Positions 31,836 to 41,131 are shown, counted from the first letter of the stretch. The stretch: 51,021 nt of DNA from Lachnospira sp. (GCA_017621205.1 JAGATQ010000008.1:1-51021); one strand, 5' to 3'. The notes: generated by a model not told the origin, from the sequence alone. Numbers and translations: made by a program.

Positions 31836-32765
31836 TCACATAGAATGTCGAAGCCTGTCTAATAAATGAACAAAATAATCAGGCAAATCAGAATCAAATT
31901 CTACATACTTTCCGGATGTCGGATGGATAAAGCCAATTACCTTAGCGTGAAGGCATTGACCCTGTAGGGGAAATGGTTGTTTACTGCTTCCATATACAGT
32001 ATCCCCTACCAAGGGATGATGAATACTTGCCAGATGTACCCGGATCTGGTGTGTTCGCCCTGTCTCTAATTGGCATTCCAATAAAGTATATTGCCCAAAA
32101 CGCTCTAACACCCTATAATGTGTCACCGCCCGCTTGCCATGCTGGTAATTGACCGCCATTTTTTTACGGTCCACCGGATGCCTTCCTATTGGTGCATCAA
32201 TTGTCCCCTCATCCTCAATGATGTTATCCCGAACCAATGCAACATACTTTCTTGTAACAGAATGAACTTCTAACTGTTTGGCAATGGCATTATGTGCATA
32301 ATCATTTTTGCATATGATTAACAGTCCTGTCGTATCCTGATCAATGCGGTGAACAATTCCAGGCCGCAGCTCCCCATTAATGCCACTTAATTCCTCTCTG
32401 CAATGATAAAGAAGTGCATTAACCAGTGTTCCACTATAATGCCCAGCACTAGGATGCACCACCATTCCCTTGGGTTTATTCACAATAATAATGTCACTAT
32501 CCTCATATACAATATTCAATGGAATATCCTCTGGTTCAATGGCAATCTCCTTGGGACTGGGAATGGTTATGGTAATGATATCATGTTCCCGAACCTTATA
32601 ATTCGCCTTGCATCCCGCATGATTAACAAGAATATTCCCATCCTTTATCAGTCTTTGCCAAAATGAACGGGTATATTCCGTATATTTTTGGGACAGCCAT
32701 GTATCAAGGCGAATTCCTGTTTCATCCTCATGGATAACAACTGTTTCTTTCCCGCTATTCTCCAT
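31836..32765 (-). CDS. rluD: RluD-type pseudouridine synthase
   Basis: This 309-residue pseudouridine synthase has an N-terminal S4 domain (about 17-75) and a catalytic domain with the motif HRIDQDTTGLLI, whose D142 is the expected nucleophile. RluD acts on 23S rRNA helix 69; the Firmicute homologue here (YlyB in Bacillus) also follows lspA. RBS GGAGGAGG. It overlaps lspA by 11 nt. Confidence 0.93.
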   Translation of the reverse strand: MENSGKETVVIHEDETGIRLDTWLSQKYTEYTRSFWQRLIKDGNILVNHAGCKANYKVREHDIITITIPSPKEIAIEPEDIPLNIVYEDSDIIIVNKPKGMVVHPSAGHYSGTLVNALLYHCREELSGINGELRPGIVHRIDQDTTGLLIICKNDYAHNAIAKQLEVHSVTRKYVALVRDNIIEDEGTIDAPIGRHPVDRKKMAVNYQHGKRAVTHYRVLERFGQYTLLECQLETGRTHQIRVHLASIHHPLVGDTVYGSSKQPFPLQGQCLHAKVIGFIHPTSGKYVEFDSDLPDYFVHLLDRLRHSM

Positions 32766-33267
32766 TTTCTGCCTCCTCCTTAGTAAATAGGACGATTACA
32801 GCAAACAAAAAAGCACCGATGGTTACATATATATCTGCAACATTAAATACCGGGAAATCAATTACCTTAACATAAATGAAATCTATCACATACTGATGCA
32901 ATATCCGGTCGAGCAGATTGCCTACTGCACCACTTGCAATCAACATCAAGGCTGCACGCATCAAGCGATGCTGTTTTATGATAGGAAGCCGAAAATAAAT
33001 GACAAAAAGAACAAGAAGTACAATGGCAGTCACTACAATTAAGAAAATGGTTTTTCCGGTTAGAATTCCCCATGCTGCACCATGATTTTCCAGATAATAT
33101 AATTCAAGCCAATCATTAAGAAAGCGAAGAGGAGGTTGGTTTTTCAGATGCGTTACCGCCCAATATTTACTGAATTGGTCCACAAGTAATAATATGGCAA
33201 ATGAAAAAACTGAGCCTGCAACAAACAGAATACGCAGTAGTACTGTTTTTTGCTCCGATTTATGCAT
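32755..33267 (-). CDS. lspA: Lipoprotein signal peptidase II
   Basis: LspA cleaves prolipoproteins after lipid attachment. The 170-residue protein has four membrane helices and the catalytic-region motifs NLLDRILHQYVIDF and FNVADIYVTIGAF, which supply the two active aspartates. GGAGGAA within the aroB end sets the start; the gene overlaps aroB by 8 nt and rluD by 11 nt. Likely substrates in this window are the trigger-factor-like lipoprotein and the D-Ala-D-Ala carboxypeptidase lipoprotein. Confidence 0.96.
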   Translation of the reverse strand: MHKSEQKTVLLRILFVAGSVFSFAILLLVDQFSKYWAVTHLKNQPPLRFLNDWLELYYLENHGAAWGILTGKTIFLIVVTAIVLLVLFVIYFRLPIIKQHRLMRAALMLIASGAVGNLLDRILHQYVIDFIYVKVIDFPVFNVADIYVTIGAFLFAVIVLFTKEEAENGE

Positions 33268-34357
33268 GCTGATATTCCTCCAAAACTGTCTTCATGTCTT
33301 CGTTGCACACTTCCCTGCTAATATAAGCATGCCCAATCTCATCCAATAAAATGAATTTAATCTGCCCCTCAGACATTTTTTTATCGGAACGCACCGTTTC
33401 CAGTACCTCATCTACCTCATATCCGCTAATATAAGGACAGGAGAAAAAGGAAATCAGCTCCTCTAGGGAAGTAAGTGTCTCCTTTGTAATCAACCCTTTA
33501 TTATAGGAAATCCGTGCCGCCAATATACTTCCAACACCAACGCATTCTCCGTGAAGATATTGAAAATGTGTTAATTTTTCGATTGCATGCCCCAAGGTAT
33601 GTCCGAAATTTAATAACGCGCGCATCCCTTGCTCCTTTGGATCCTGTTCCACTACTCTCCGCTTGTTGTCACAGCTTCGGTAAATCATTTCCTTAATGAC
33701 AGCATTCTCCAAGGCTATAATCTGTTCCTTGTGTTCCTCAATCCAATGATAAAAAGGGGCATCAATAATAACACCATATTTGACTACCTCACCCATACCA
33801 GATAGAAATTGTCTCGTACTAAGCGTTTTTAAGGTTGATATATTGATATACACAAGCTTGGGCTGATGAAAGGCCCCAACCATATTTTTGTAGGAATCAA
33901 AATCTACTCCGGTTTTTCCGCCGATACTACTGTCCACCTGTGCCAAAAGGCTTGTTGGAATCTGAATAAAATCAATTCCCCTAAGATAGGTTGCTGCTGT
34001 ATAACCGGTTAAATCACCAACCACTCCGCCACCCAATGCTACCAGTATATCCCTGCGCTCAAAATGCTCTAAAATTAAATGCTCATAAAGTCTGCGGACA
34101 GTGTCTAAACTTTTTTGTTCCTCTCCCGCCTCAAAAACAAAAGAAATTACCTTTGGGGAAAGCTTCTCCAATATGGCAGTTACCTCCGATAAATAGTGTT
34201 CTGCCACATGACTGTCGGAGACAATACATATATTACGTCCCTTAATGTTAAGGGCTTCACAATGCCCCAATAAATGAGAAAAATCGGAATAAAATCCGAT
34301 ATCATAGATAGGTTTCTCATCATAGTGTACCGTCATAACGGAAGTAGTAGTTTCCAT
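33260..34357 (-). CDS. aroB: 3-dehydroquinate synthase
   Basis: AroB is the second enzyme of the shikimate pathway and converts DAHP to 3-dehydroquinate using NAD and zinc. The 365-residue protein carries ALGGGVVGDLTGYTAATYLR, PTSLLAQVDSSIGGKTGVD and the metal-ligand segment NFGHTLGHAIEK. I chose ATG 34357 behind AGGAG; the frame is open for another 22 codons into divIVA but has no RBS. Its place between divIVA and lspA is metabolically unrelated; no other aro gene is in the window. Confidence 0.96.
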   Translation of the reverse strand: METTTSVMTVHYDEKPIYDIGFYSDFSHLLGHCEALNIKGRNICIVSDSHVAEHYLSEVTAILEKLSPKVISFVFEAGEEQKSLDTVRRLYEHLILEHFERRDILVALGGGVVGDLTGYTAATYLRGIDFIQIPTSLLAQVDSSIGGKTGVDFDSYKNMVGAFHQPKLVYINISTLKTLSTRQFLSGMGEVVKYGVIIDAPFYHWIEEHKEQIIALENAVIKEMIYRSCDNKRRVVEQDPKEQGMRALLNFGHTLGHAIEKLTHFQYLHGECVGVGSILAARISYNKGLITKETLTSLEELISFFSCPYISGYEVDEVLETVRSDKKMSEGQIKFILLDEIGHAYISREVCNEDMKTVLEEYQHA

Positions 34358-34373
34358 ATTATAGCTCCTTACA

Positions 34374-35150
34374 TTACTCGTCAGAGTTCTGAAATGCTTC
34401 TTCCTTAATGCGTTCTGCCGCATTAAGATAGTCCAGATTATTCATCTCGCCATTCACCTTATAATTAGGGAAGGACTCCACATTGCCGGCTTCATAGCTC
34501 GTATCTGTCTCACTTGTCTCGGAAAAGCTGATTGTAGCAGCAGTCTCCTGCTCTTTTGTTGTATACATAGCAACAGAATTCCCGATACCAGCCTCATCCG
34601 TTACTTCTGTTTCCGGAATCGGCAAAGTATCTGCAAATTCATCCACTGTCTTTGCCACATTCGCCTCTTCATTAATCTTCTGGAATGCAAGGAGATCATC
34701 CGTTTGAATTTCAAAACGGGAACCGTTCAACAGCTCAATCTGTTCTTGAATCAGCTTATTAAACTGTGCTTTGTACCGCACATACTCCTGCATTAAACCA
34801 ATTGTTTTACCATGAACCGCTTCCAGCTCTGCTTTGGAATCAGCAGAATACACTGCAGCACGGTTCTCCGCCTCACGGATAATGCTTTCTGATTTTAGCC
34901 TAGCTGTCTGAATCGTCTCATCCGCAGTTTTCTCAGCCAGTATTAGTGCCTTTTGCAATGATGTCTCAATGGTTTTATAATGCTGTAATCCACTATTCAA
35001 TGTTTTAATCTGGTCCTGGTACTCGATGTTTTTGGTGTAAAGCTCTTGATATGCTTCATACACCTCCTGCAGGTAATCATCCACCTCTCGCTTATCATAA
35101 CCTCGTCCCTTTTCAAACTTCTTATCCAGTATTTCTTCTGGTGACATCAT
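34374..35150 (-). CDS. divIVA: Cell division protein DivIVA
   Basis: DivIVA is a coiled-coil scaffold that senses negative membrane curvature at poles and septa. The N-terminal lipid-binding domain reads SPEEILDKKFEKGRGYDKREVDDYLQEV, followed by coiled coil to about residue 130 and an acidic, low-complexity C-terminal half. I prefer ATG 35150, which is 8 nt from GGAGG; the ATG two codons upstream is only 2 nt away. About 258 residues. It forms a cluster with sepF and yggS, as in the ylm operon of Bacillus, though ylmG and ylmH are missing here. Confidence 0.93.
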   Translation of the reverse strand: MMSPEEILDKKFEKGRGYDKREVDDYLQEVYEAYQELYTKNIEYQDQIKTLNSGLQHYKTIETSLQKALILAEKTADETIQTARLKSESIIREAENRAAVYSADSKAELEAVHGKTIGLMQEYVRYKAQFNKLIQEQIELLNGSRFEIQTDDLLAFQKINEEANVAKTVDEFADTLPIPETEVTDEAGIGNSVAMYTTKEQETAATISFSETSETDTSYEAGNVESFPNYKVNGEMNNLDYLNAAERIKEEAFQNSDE

Positions 35151-35218
35151 AGTCATATCCTCCCTTGTGTATATTTACATTAGGTAATTACAAAATATAA
35201 TATTATGTAACCGCTTAC

Positions 35219-35803
35219 CTAAAAGTTATTCCTCAAATCCAGTGTGACACCCTCAGAACCCAATACCTCATTTAACAGGTCTTCACGGATATTAATCTCC
35301 ATATCTGCCGGAGCCGCAACAAAAATACTTGGGGAAATTCGCTCAATTGCCCCATCAATCGTATAACAACAGCCTGCAACAATATCAATAATGTGCTGTG
35401 CATCATCAATCTTCATACCATCCAGATTCAGGATAATTGCCTTACCCTCCTTTAAGCAATCAATAATATCCCAGCAATCTCTATCATTAATTGGCTTCAA
35501 CACATAAATCTCTCCAGCGGATTTGGAGGAGGTTAATGGAACAAGCTTTGCATTGCCTCTGCTTGCAACCGGCTGCGGTTTCGTCTTTTGTGGACGGGAA
35601 TTGTCCATGAACCGATTGGTGTAGGTCTTATTAAAACCTGTCTCCTCCGGCTCGTCGTCATAATCATCCTCATAGGAAGATCTTCTTTTCGAACTCTTCT
35701 TCGTTACACGAGGCTTCTCCTCTTCCTCCATATAATCCATCTCATCTTCATAATCGTCCCCATTTAATCCCATAGTTTCAAGAAAACCATCAATAAATCC
35801 CAT
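35219..35803 (-). CDS. sepF: Cell division protein SepF
   Basis: SepF bundles and anchors FtsZ filaments. The 194-residue protein starts with a short amphipathic membrane-binding helix (MGFIDGFLETMGL). An acidic, Arg/Lys/Ser-rich linker (about 15-90) leads to the SepF globular domain (about 95-190), with VLKPINDRDCWDIID, GKAIILNLDGM and AQHIIDIVAGCCYTIDG. AAGGAG lies well placed upstream. It sits between yggS and divIVA. Confidence 0.95.
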   Translation of the reverse strand: MGFIDGFLETMGLNGDDYEDEMDYMEEEEKPRVTKKSSKRRSSYEDDYDDEPEETGFNKTYTNRFMDNSRPQKTKPQPVASRGNAKLVPLTSSKSAGEIYVLKPINDRDCWDIIDCLKEGKAIILNLDGMKIDDAQHIIDIVAGCCYTIDGAIERISPSIFVAAPADMEINIREDLLNEVLGSEGVTLDLRNNF

Positions 35804-35826
35804 AGTATCTTCTCCTTTTATATACC

Positions 35827-36519
35827 TTATACATTATAATTTCTTGCTCCAAATATTCCGGTTCCAACACGCACCATTGTGGCACCCTCTTCAATGGCAA
35901 CCGTATAATCGCCTGTCATGCCCATGGACAATATCTCCATGCTAACATTATCAATCTGACAGGAATCTATATGAACAGATAACTGTTTCAAGCTGCGAAA
36001 CACCATCCGATTATCTTCCGGATCATCGACAAAGGGAGCAATCGTCATTAATCCCTTGATATGTATATTGGGAAGCTTCGCAATCTCCCTCACCAAATCC
36101 AGCGTCTCCTCTGTCTTTAGTCCAAATTTACTTTCTTCTTCAGCTACGTTAACTTCAATCAATATATCCACATCCACCTGCTTTTTAAGGGCTTCCTTGG
36201 ATATCTGTGCTGCCAGCTTATAGGAGTCCACAGAATGAATCAGAGTAACCTTATCTACAATATATTTCACCTTGTTAGTCTGTAAATGTCCAATCATATG
36301 CCAATGAACTGGTGATTTAATGTGTTCATATTTGTCCACAAGCTCCTGTACCTTATTCTCGCCAAATTCCAATTCCCCCAAGTCAAGCGCCGCTTCTAAA
36401 TCACTGAGTGGCTTCGTCTTGCTAACTGCAATTAAGGTGACCTCTGATGAATCTCTTGAAACCCGCTTACAGGCCGCATCAATCGCTTGATGTACCCTTT
36501 CAAGATTCTCCTTTAGCAA
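35827..36519 (-). CDS. PLP homeostasis protein, YggS/YlmE family
   Basis: A pyridoxal-phosphate-binding protein of 230 residues with a type III PLP barrel. The cofactor lysine is K34 (AVSKTKP); ELEFGENKVQEL, HWHMIGHLQTNK and SMGMTGDYTVAIEEGATMVRVG are conserved. It is thought to buffer PLP rather than act as a racemase. TTG 36519 is the start, behind GAAGGGA. It precedes sepF, as ylmE does in Bacillus. Confidence 0.94.
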   Translation of the reverse strand: MLKENLERVHQAIDAACKRVSRDSSEVTLIAVSKTKPLSDLEAALDLGELEFGENKVQELVDKYEHIKSPVHWHMIGHLQTNKVKYIVDKVTLIHSVDSYKLAAQISKEALKKQVDVDILIEVNVAEEESKFGLKTEETLDLVREIAKLPNIHIKGLMTIAPFVDDPEDNRMVFRSLKQLSVHIDSCQIDNVSMEILSMGMTGDYTVAIEEGATMVRVGTGIFGARNYNV

Positions 36520-36548
36520 AGCTATCCCTTCTTTCTAAATTTTATATT

Positions 36549-36583
36549 ATGATGTTGGGGTCAAAAGGTATTTTGCCCCCAAC
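36549..36583 (-). repeat. Dispersed palindromic repeat, copy 3
   Basis: The best-preserved palindrome: on the plus strand GTTGGGGTCAAAA (36554-36566) faces TTTTGCCCCCAAC (36571-36583), with one mismatch, around GGTA. ATGATG flanks it. It lies 31 nt past the HlyD-like gene stop and is oriented with that gene, as for copies 1 and 2. Confidence 0.65.
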
Positions 36584-36613
36584 GGTTATCACTTATTATA
36601 TCATCCCTAGCTA

Positions 36614-38035
36614 TTAATAAATAATCTGTCCTTCTTTGATGGAAGAGCTATCCAGTATAATATGGTCATATTGGTTAATTCCATATTTGGTACTGGCTCT
36701 TACAATACAAAAATCATCTGCCTGATATAAATTAGATATCACAACAAACTGGGCATATCCCTTGTTAATGGTAAACACACCCTCAAATTCTTTGGTCTCA
36801 GAAACAACATATTCTTCCCCCGGCTGAATGCTTCCATCCTTATCCGAAGCATTGGCAACCAGAACATCCCCCTTAGACACATCGACCCCACTGACATAGT
36901 ACATATCCTGTCCTTCATCGTAATAACATATTGGTGGAGTAATTGTAGTAGCCTTCTCCTTGCCATCCTTATCATAGGTTTTAAGGTTAAATGCTACACC
37001 GGATACCGCTTCATCTGTCTCTACAGCATATTTTGTCGGAATGGCATAAAGCTTCTCTTTAATCAGACTGCTGTTTGGAATCTTTAACCCATCCAGGGAA
37101 TTCAGTATAATATCAATATCCAAATAGCGTTCATCCATGTAACGCTGCATATATTTGTTAAAGGATAACACCGCAAAATAGGAATTGTTCTGCTCTAAAA
37201 AGGTCACACCGCGCTCAACCGTTAAATCATCCTTTAAAAACTTGATTGTAAGGAACTGCATATCCTTAATACGCTCATATTGTTCCTCCGTCAGTTCCAC
37301 TGCCAGCTGCCAATTCTCATCCGTTACAACACGGTAAACCGGAGTATCAAGCTTATAAATATCGGTATTTCGCATCTGTACCATCTTATTGTCTGTATCT
37401 TCAAAATAACTTGGAGCCAAATCATTCGTGGTCAGTCCCTCCAAACCATCATAGCAATAAGAGACCACACCGGTAGCCTGTGCCTTCACCCGGCTAATAC
37501 CCGAGCCGGAATCCATGAGCTCGTCCATCTTACTGATAACAGAATCATTGGTAATTTCTATAATATTATTATCTAAAGCATATTTAAAATCATATAGACT
37601 TCCAAAAGATGCATCCTTATAAATACTTTTATAATCAATAATCTGATTTTTAATATCTACATAGTTATCATCAGAAAAAACAACGTCCCCTTCTTCACTA
37701 ACAAGCTGATTTTTCATGGTACCAGAGCCGTCAATAGCATAGACATTGGAATTTAGTCCTACACGTTCCCCATCAGAGACATAATAAATAATATACCCAG
37801 CCTGACTGGTATTAACAACCTGCTCCGTCCGCAACGCAAGACCAATGGTACTAATCTTATCATTAATCTGCTGTGCAGTAACCTCATAGGTTGAAATCGT
37901 TGGCTTGGTAAAAGAAACAAAAGTACGGACGGCCAGATAAGCAAAAATAACAATAGCAATTACTGTTGCAACATTAATTCTAAAATGTCTGCTGGACGGT
38001 CTTTTTCTCCTTCTTTTTTTATTTGCATTTGCCAT
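36614..38035 (-). CDS. HlyD-like membrane-anchored protein in the sepF/divIVA cluster
   Basis: This 473-residue protein has a very basic start (NKKRRRKRPSSRH) and a single membrane helix at about 23-42. An extracytoplasmic part follows, with biotinyl/lipoyl-like half motifs (SQAGYIIYYVSDGERVG; VKAQATGVVSYCYDG) as in HlyD adaptor proteins. No transporter partner is near. Proteins of this kind commonly precede yggS-sepF in clostridia, so a division or envelope role is more likely than export, but this is inference. GGGAG sits 5 nt before the ATG. It is the first gene of its operon. Confidence 0.8.
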   Translation of the reverse strand: MANANKKRRRKRPSSRHFRINVATVIAIVIFAYLAVRTFVSFTKPTISTYEVTAQQINDKISTIGLALRTEQVVNTSQAGYIIYYVSDGERVGLNSNVYAIDGSGTMKNQLVSEEGDVVFSDDNYVDIKNQIIDYKSIYKDASFGSLYDFKYALDNNIIEITNDSVISKMDELMDSGSGISRVKAQATGVVSYCYDGLEGLTTNDLAPSYFEDTDNKMVQMRNTDIYKLDTPVYRVVTDENWQLAVELTEEQYERIKDMQFLTIKFLKDDLTVERGVTFLEQNNSYFAVLSFNKYMQRYMDERYLDIDIILNSLDGLKIPNSSLIKEKLYAIPTKYAVETDEAVSGVAFNLKTYDKDGKEKATTITPPICYYDEGQDMYYVSGVDVSKGDVLVANASDKDGSIQPGEEYVVSETKEFEGVFTINKGYAQFVVISNLYQADDFCIVRASTKYGINQYDHIILDSSSIKEGQIIY

Positions 38036-38110
38036 ATGGACTCCCTAATTTTGTTAAATTCTCCCATTTGAAAATGGGACCTTCTAAAACACATAAAAAC
38101 TTCACTATAT

Positions 38111-38139
38111 ATTGTAGCATTAAAGGGTTTTAAACACAA
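38111..38139 (-). promoter_or_regulatory. Predicted promoter of the HlyD-like/yggS/sepF/divIVA operon
   Basis: Minus strand: TTGTGT (38134-38139), 17 nt, TACAAT (38111-38116). Between it and the gene lies a small hairpin (TCCCAT/ATGGGA, about 38063-38080). Confidence 0.45.
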
Positions 38140-38209
38140 TATTTTTTATGAATAAAATCTGAAAATTTGCAAAAAATATAATATCTAAAAGAGTTGGGAG
38201 GGATTCATC

Positions 38210-38413
38210 ATGAAATATAATGTATTTGATTATATTGTACTGACCTTAGTGATTGTCGGTGCAGTAAACTGGGGGCTGATAGGATTTTTCCATTTTGATT
38301 TAGTGAATGTTATCTTTGGTAACATGACGCTAATCTCCCGTATCGTATATGCTCTTGTTGGTCTCGGCGGGTTATATATGATAAGCTTCTATATGAGAAA
38401 TCAGGAAGTGTAA
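38210..38413 (+). CDS. DUF378 small membrane protein
   Basis: This 67-residue protein has two membrane helices (about 7-28 and 42-62) and the DUF378 signature LVIVGAVNWGLIGFFHFDLV. The function is unknown. GGGAGGG lies 8 nt before the ATG. It is the only plus-strand gene between 30 and 51 kb and shares a bidirectional terminator with the facing wall-synthesis operon. Confidence 0.9.
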   Translation: MKYNVFDYIVLTLVIVGAVNWGLIGFFHFDLVNVIFGNMTLISRIVYALVGLGGLYMISFYMRNQEV

Positions 38414-38446
38414 AAAAAGAAAACCCGATTCCTATCGGGCTTTCTA
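38411..38446. terminator. Bidirectional terminator between DUF378 and the mre-min operon
   Basis: CCCGAT (38424-38429) pairs with ATCGGG (38434-38439), extended past one mismatch by AGAAA/TTTCT, with TCCT as the loop. On the minus strand the stem is followed by a long T-rich run, so it also ends the large minus-strand operon. Confidence 0.8.
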
Positions 38447-38523
38447 CATAAACATCTCATATGGCACACAGTTATTGGTAAAAAGAACAATCATATACTC
38501 AGCAGGACAGATATGCTATACTA

Positions 38524-39558
38524 TCACGGATAGTCAGAATTCTGCTTCAGCAGATGTGTCATGGTATCATATAGTTGGTTCCGGTCTGTTGCATTGAGTA
38601 CAACACCAATTAGATGCTGCTGTTCACTATTCTGAGCAGATAATACGAGACAATGCCCCGCATTGGTTGTTGTTCCTGTCTTACCCCCAAGAATAGTAAT
38701 TCCATTGGGCGGGTTCGATTTGCCACTTAAATACTGGTTCGATGAGGTAATTGGTGTCTCTACCTTCTCTGACTCACTATTCGTATAGGTAATGGTATAG
38801 CTTTTCTTGGAAATAATTTCAACAAAATGAGGAATCTCCAACGCCTTTTTTAAAATCAGATATAAATCGTATGCACAGGAATAATGCCCTTCCTGGTCTA
38901 ATCCATGGGGATTTTTGAAGTAGGAATGGGTTGCTCCAAGCTCTAATGCAGTCTGGTTCATTAGCTTAGCAAATTCCGATACACTTCCACTGACATGAAT
39001 AGCCAATGCCACCGCACAATCGTTGGCGGATTCGATTAGCAGACCATGTAGCAGCTCATCAACGGTAATAACATCGCCTTTGCCAATAAAAAGAGCAACT
39101 GCACCACTCTCCAGTGCAATATCCTGAGAAACTGTCACCTTGTCCTTTAAATTACAGTGGGTCAATATTATATATGCTGTCAGAATCTTGGTCGTACTTG
39201 CCGGAGCAACCTTGCTCATTGAATTTTTTGAATACAATATCTCATTGGTATCATTATTCACCAACAAAAGCTCTCCCGCCTCAGAGGAATACTGAAATTG
39301 GTTTGTAAATCCCTCAGGCAGCACAGCAAGATTTCCAGAAAACGCTGCTACCCGGTTAACAGAGCTTTCACTAATACTACCCTCTTTATCAACGGACATA
39401 TTAATATTGGTATTACAATATTGATTTACCAGCTCTCTTTTGGAACAGCCGGTTAAAGATACGATAAGAACCAGACATAAAAATAAACTTAGTATGTATT
39501 GGATAAACAAATAAATTCTATGTTTCTTACCGGTTGTTAATGATATAACTCTCTCCAA
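38524..39558 (-). CDS. D-alanyl-D-alanine carboxypeptidase, lipoprotein
   Basis: A class C low-molecular-weight PBP that trims pentapeptides. Motifs: S121-x-x-K124 (ASTTK), S176-A-N178, and K292-T-G (GGKTGTTTNAG). The N-terminal hydrophobic helix ends in a lipobox, LTGC, with the cysteine at 38; lipid anchoring is predicted, where most enzymes of this class use a C-terminal amphipathic helix. TTG 39558 is the only start giving the full signal; it overlaps mgsA by 22 nt and has a weak RBS. Length 344 residues. It is the last gene of the operon. Confidence 0.92.
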   Translation of the reverse strand: MERVISLTTGKKHRIYLFIQYILSLFLCLVLIVSLTGCSKRELVNQYCNTNINMSVDKEGSISESSVNRVAAFSGNLAVLPEGFTNQFQYSSEAGELLLVNNDTNEILYSKNSMSKVAPASTTKILTAYIILTHCNLKDKVTVSQDIALESGAVALFIGKGDVITVDELLHGLLIESANDCAVALAIHVSGSVSEFAKLMNQTALELGATHSYFKNPHGLDQEGHYSCAYDLYLILKKALEIPHFVEIISKKSYTITYTNSESEKVETPITSSNQYLSGKSNPPNGITILGGKTGTTTNAGHCLVLSAQNSEQQHLIGVVLNATDRNQLYDTMTHLLKQNSDYP

Positions 39559-39932
39559 TCTAAATCACCATTTTCCATTGCTTTAATTAACATCTCTGCC
39601 GTTGCCAGATTTGTGGCAATCGGAATATTATGAATATCACAAAGACGTGCAATATTTTCGATATTAGGCTCATGCGCCTTAGGATTCTGTGGGTCCCGCA
39701 AAAAAATAATCAAATCCATCTGGTTACTTTCAATCTGGGAGCCCATCTGCTGAACTCCCCCTAAATGCCCAGCAAGATACTTGTGTACCGAAAGCGTAGT
39801 CACCTCTTCAATCAGACGTCCGGTTGTCCCTGTAGAAAATAATTCATGTTTTGCCAGAATTCCCCGATAGGCAATACAGAAATTCTGCATTAATTTCTTC
39901 TTGGCATCATGTGCAATAAAACCTATATTCAT
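39537..39932 (-). CDS. mgsA: Methylglyoxal synthase
   Basis: Converts dihydroxyacetone phosphate to methylglyoxal and phosphate, a bypass relieving sugar-phosphate stress. The 131-residue protein shows MNIGFIAHDAKKKLM, FSTGTTGRLIEE and DLIIFLRDPQNPKAHEP. GGGGGATG lies 6 nt upstream. The gene lies inside a cell-wall/division operon, 12 nt after rodA. Confidence 0.95.
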   Translation of the reverse strand: MNIGFIAHDAKKKLMQNFCIAYRGILAKHELFSTGTTGRLIEEVTTLSVHKYLAGHLGGVQQMGSQIESNQMDLIIFLRDPQNPKAHEPNIENIARLCDIHNIPIATNLATAEMLIKAMENGDLDWRELYH

Positions 39933-39944
39933 TCGTTCATCCCC

Positions 39945-41057
39945 CTAGTATTTTCTTCGTTGCAAGCCTATATTCAGCACTAACCCCATACCTATCATAC
40001 AGCTTAACAGGGAACTTAAGCCATAACTAATAAACGGAAGTGGTAGACCAGTGTTGGGAAACAGCTTGGTTGCCACACTGATATTAATGAAGGACTGGAA
40101 ACAAATCATGGATGCAATACCCGTAGCAATCAGCATACCTGAGGTGTTCCTTGCCCTCCGTGCCATTCTTATACATTGTAACATTATTAAGAGTAAAATT
40201 GCAATAACAAACACACAACCAATAAATCCAAATTCTTCTCCTACCACGGAAAAAATAAAATCCGTCTGCTGTTCCGGAACCAGATTGGCATCCTTAACGG
40301 TAATACCGGTAGAAGCATTAATACCCTTGCCATGAAGCATTCCGGAACCAATTGCCATAACCGAGTTGTCCTGTTGCCATCCGGTATCATCAACTGCATT
40401 GGCAGGGTGCAGAAAATCCCGGATACGTCCAATCTGGTACTCCTTTAAGAAAAGTACATTTTTGGCATGGTCCACATAATACAAAAAGCCCATTATCGCC
40501 GGAATCAAGATGGCTAACACCGTGACAATAATCCGATAGCTCAACCCAGCAACAAAAATCATGGCAATCAGCATTACCGTGATATCAATGCTGGTGGAAA
40601 GGTCGGTCTCTATGGCAATCAGAAAAATAGGAACAGCACACAGTACGGCAAGCTTCACAAGAGTCTTAAGGGTGTTAAGATTATCCTTATGCTGCTCCAA
40701 AAATATTGCAACACAGATAATCATAATAATTTTTGCAAATTCGGATGGCTGTATCGTACCAAAACCGGGAATCTTAAACCAGCGTTTTGCACCATTTACT
40801 TCCAATCCGATTAATTTTACCAATATCAGTGCAACACAATTGAATCCATATAGCACCCACCAGAACTTACATATCGTGTTATAATCAATCAGCGAAACAA
40901 AAATCATGATTATGATGCTGCACACCAGACCAAAAATATGCTTTTTAGTATAGCTTGCATCGGCACCATTTACGAAAATAACTCCCATGCTGCTGATTAC
41001 TATCAGAAGAAAAAACAATTTGAAGTTGTAATTACGCAATTCATAAGTTTTTAACAT
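39945..41057 (-). CDS. rodA: Rod-shape SEDS protein, RodA/FtsW family
   Basis: A SEDS peptidoglycan glycosyltransferase, about 370 residues with roughly ten membrane helices. Family motifs are KIPGFGTIQPSEFAKI, the catalytic-region segment ETDLSTSID, EQQTDFIFSVVGEEFG and TGLPLPFISYGLSSLL. In an mre-containing operon RodA is more likely than FtsW or SpoVE; its partner would be the PBP2 encoded upstream. I chose ATG 41057 behind GGGG; an ATG five codons upstream has no RBS. Confidence 0.93.
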   Translation of the reverse strand: MLKTYELRNYNFKLFFLLIVISSMGVIFVNGADASYTKKHIFGLVCSIIIMIFVSLIDYNTICKFWWVLYGFNCVALILVKLIGLEVNGAKRWFKIPGFGTIQPSEFAKIIMIICVAIFLEQHKDNLNTLKTLVKLAVLCAVPIFLIAIETDLSTSIDITVMLIAMIFVAGLSYRIIVTVLAILIPAIMGFLYYVDHAKNVLFLKEYQIGRIRDFLHPANAVDDTGWQQDNSVMAIGSGMLHGKGINASTGITVKDANLVPEQQTDFIFSVVGEEFGFIGCVFVIAILLLIMLQCIRMARRARNTSGMLIATGIASMICFQSFINISVATKLFPNTGLPLPFISYGLSSLLSCMIGMGLVLNIGLQRRKY

Positions 41058-41131
41058 TGTTACCCCAATCATAAATCTTACTAAGATGACTTACCATCCC
41101 AAAACTATTTTGTCAGTTAAAGGCTTGTCTC

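Noticed and set aside
35219..35803. Missing ylmG/ylmH between sepF and divIVA as a deletion
   Set aside because: The spacing is clean and both flanking genes are intact; absence from the cluster is better seen as lineage variation than as damage.
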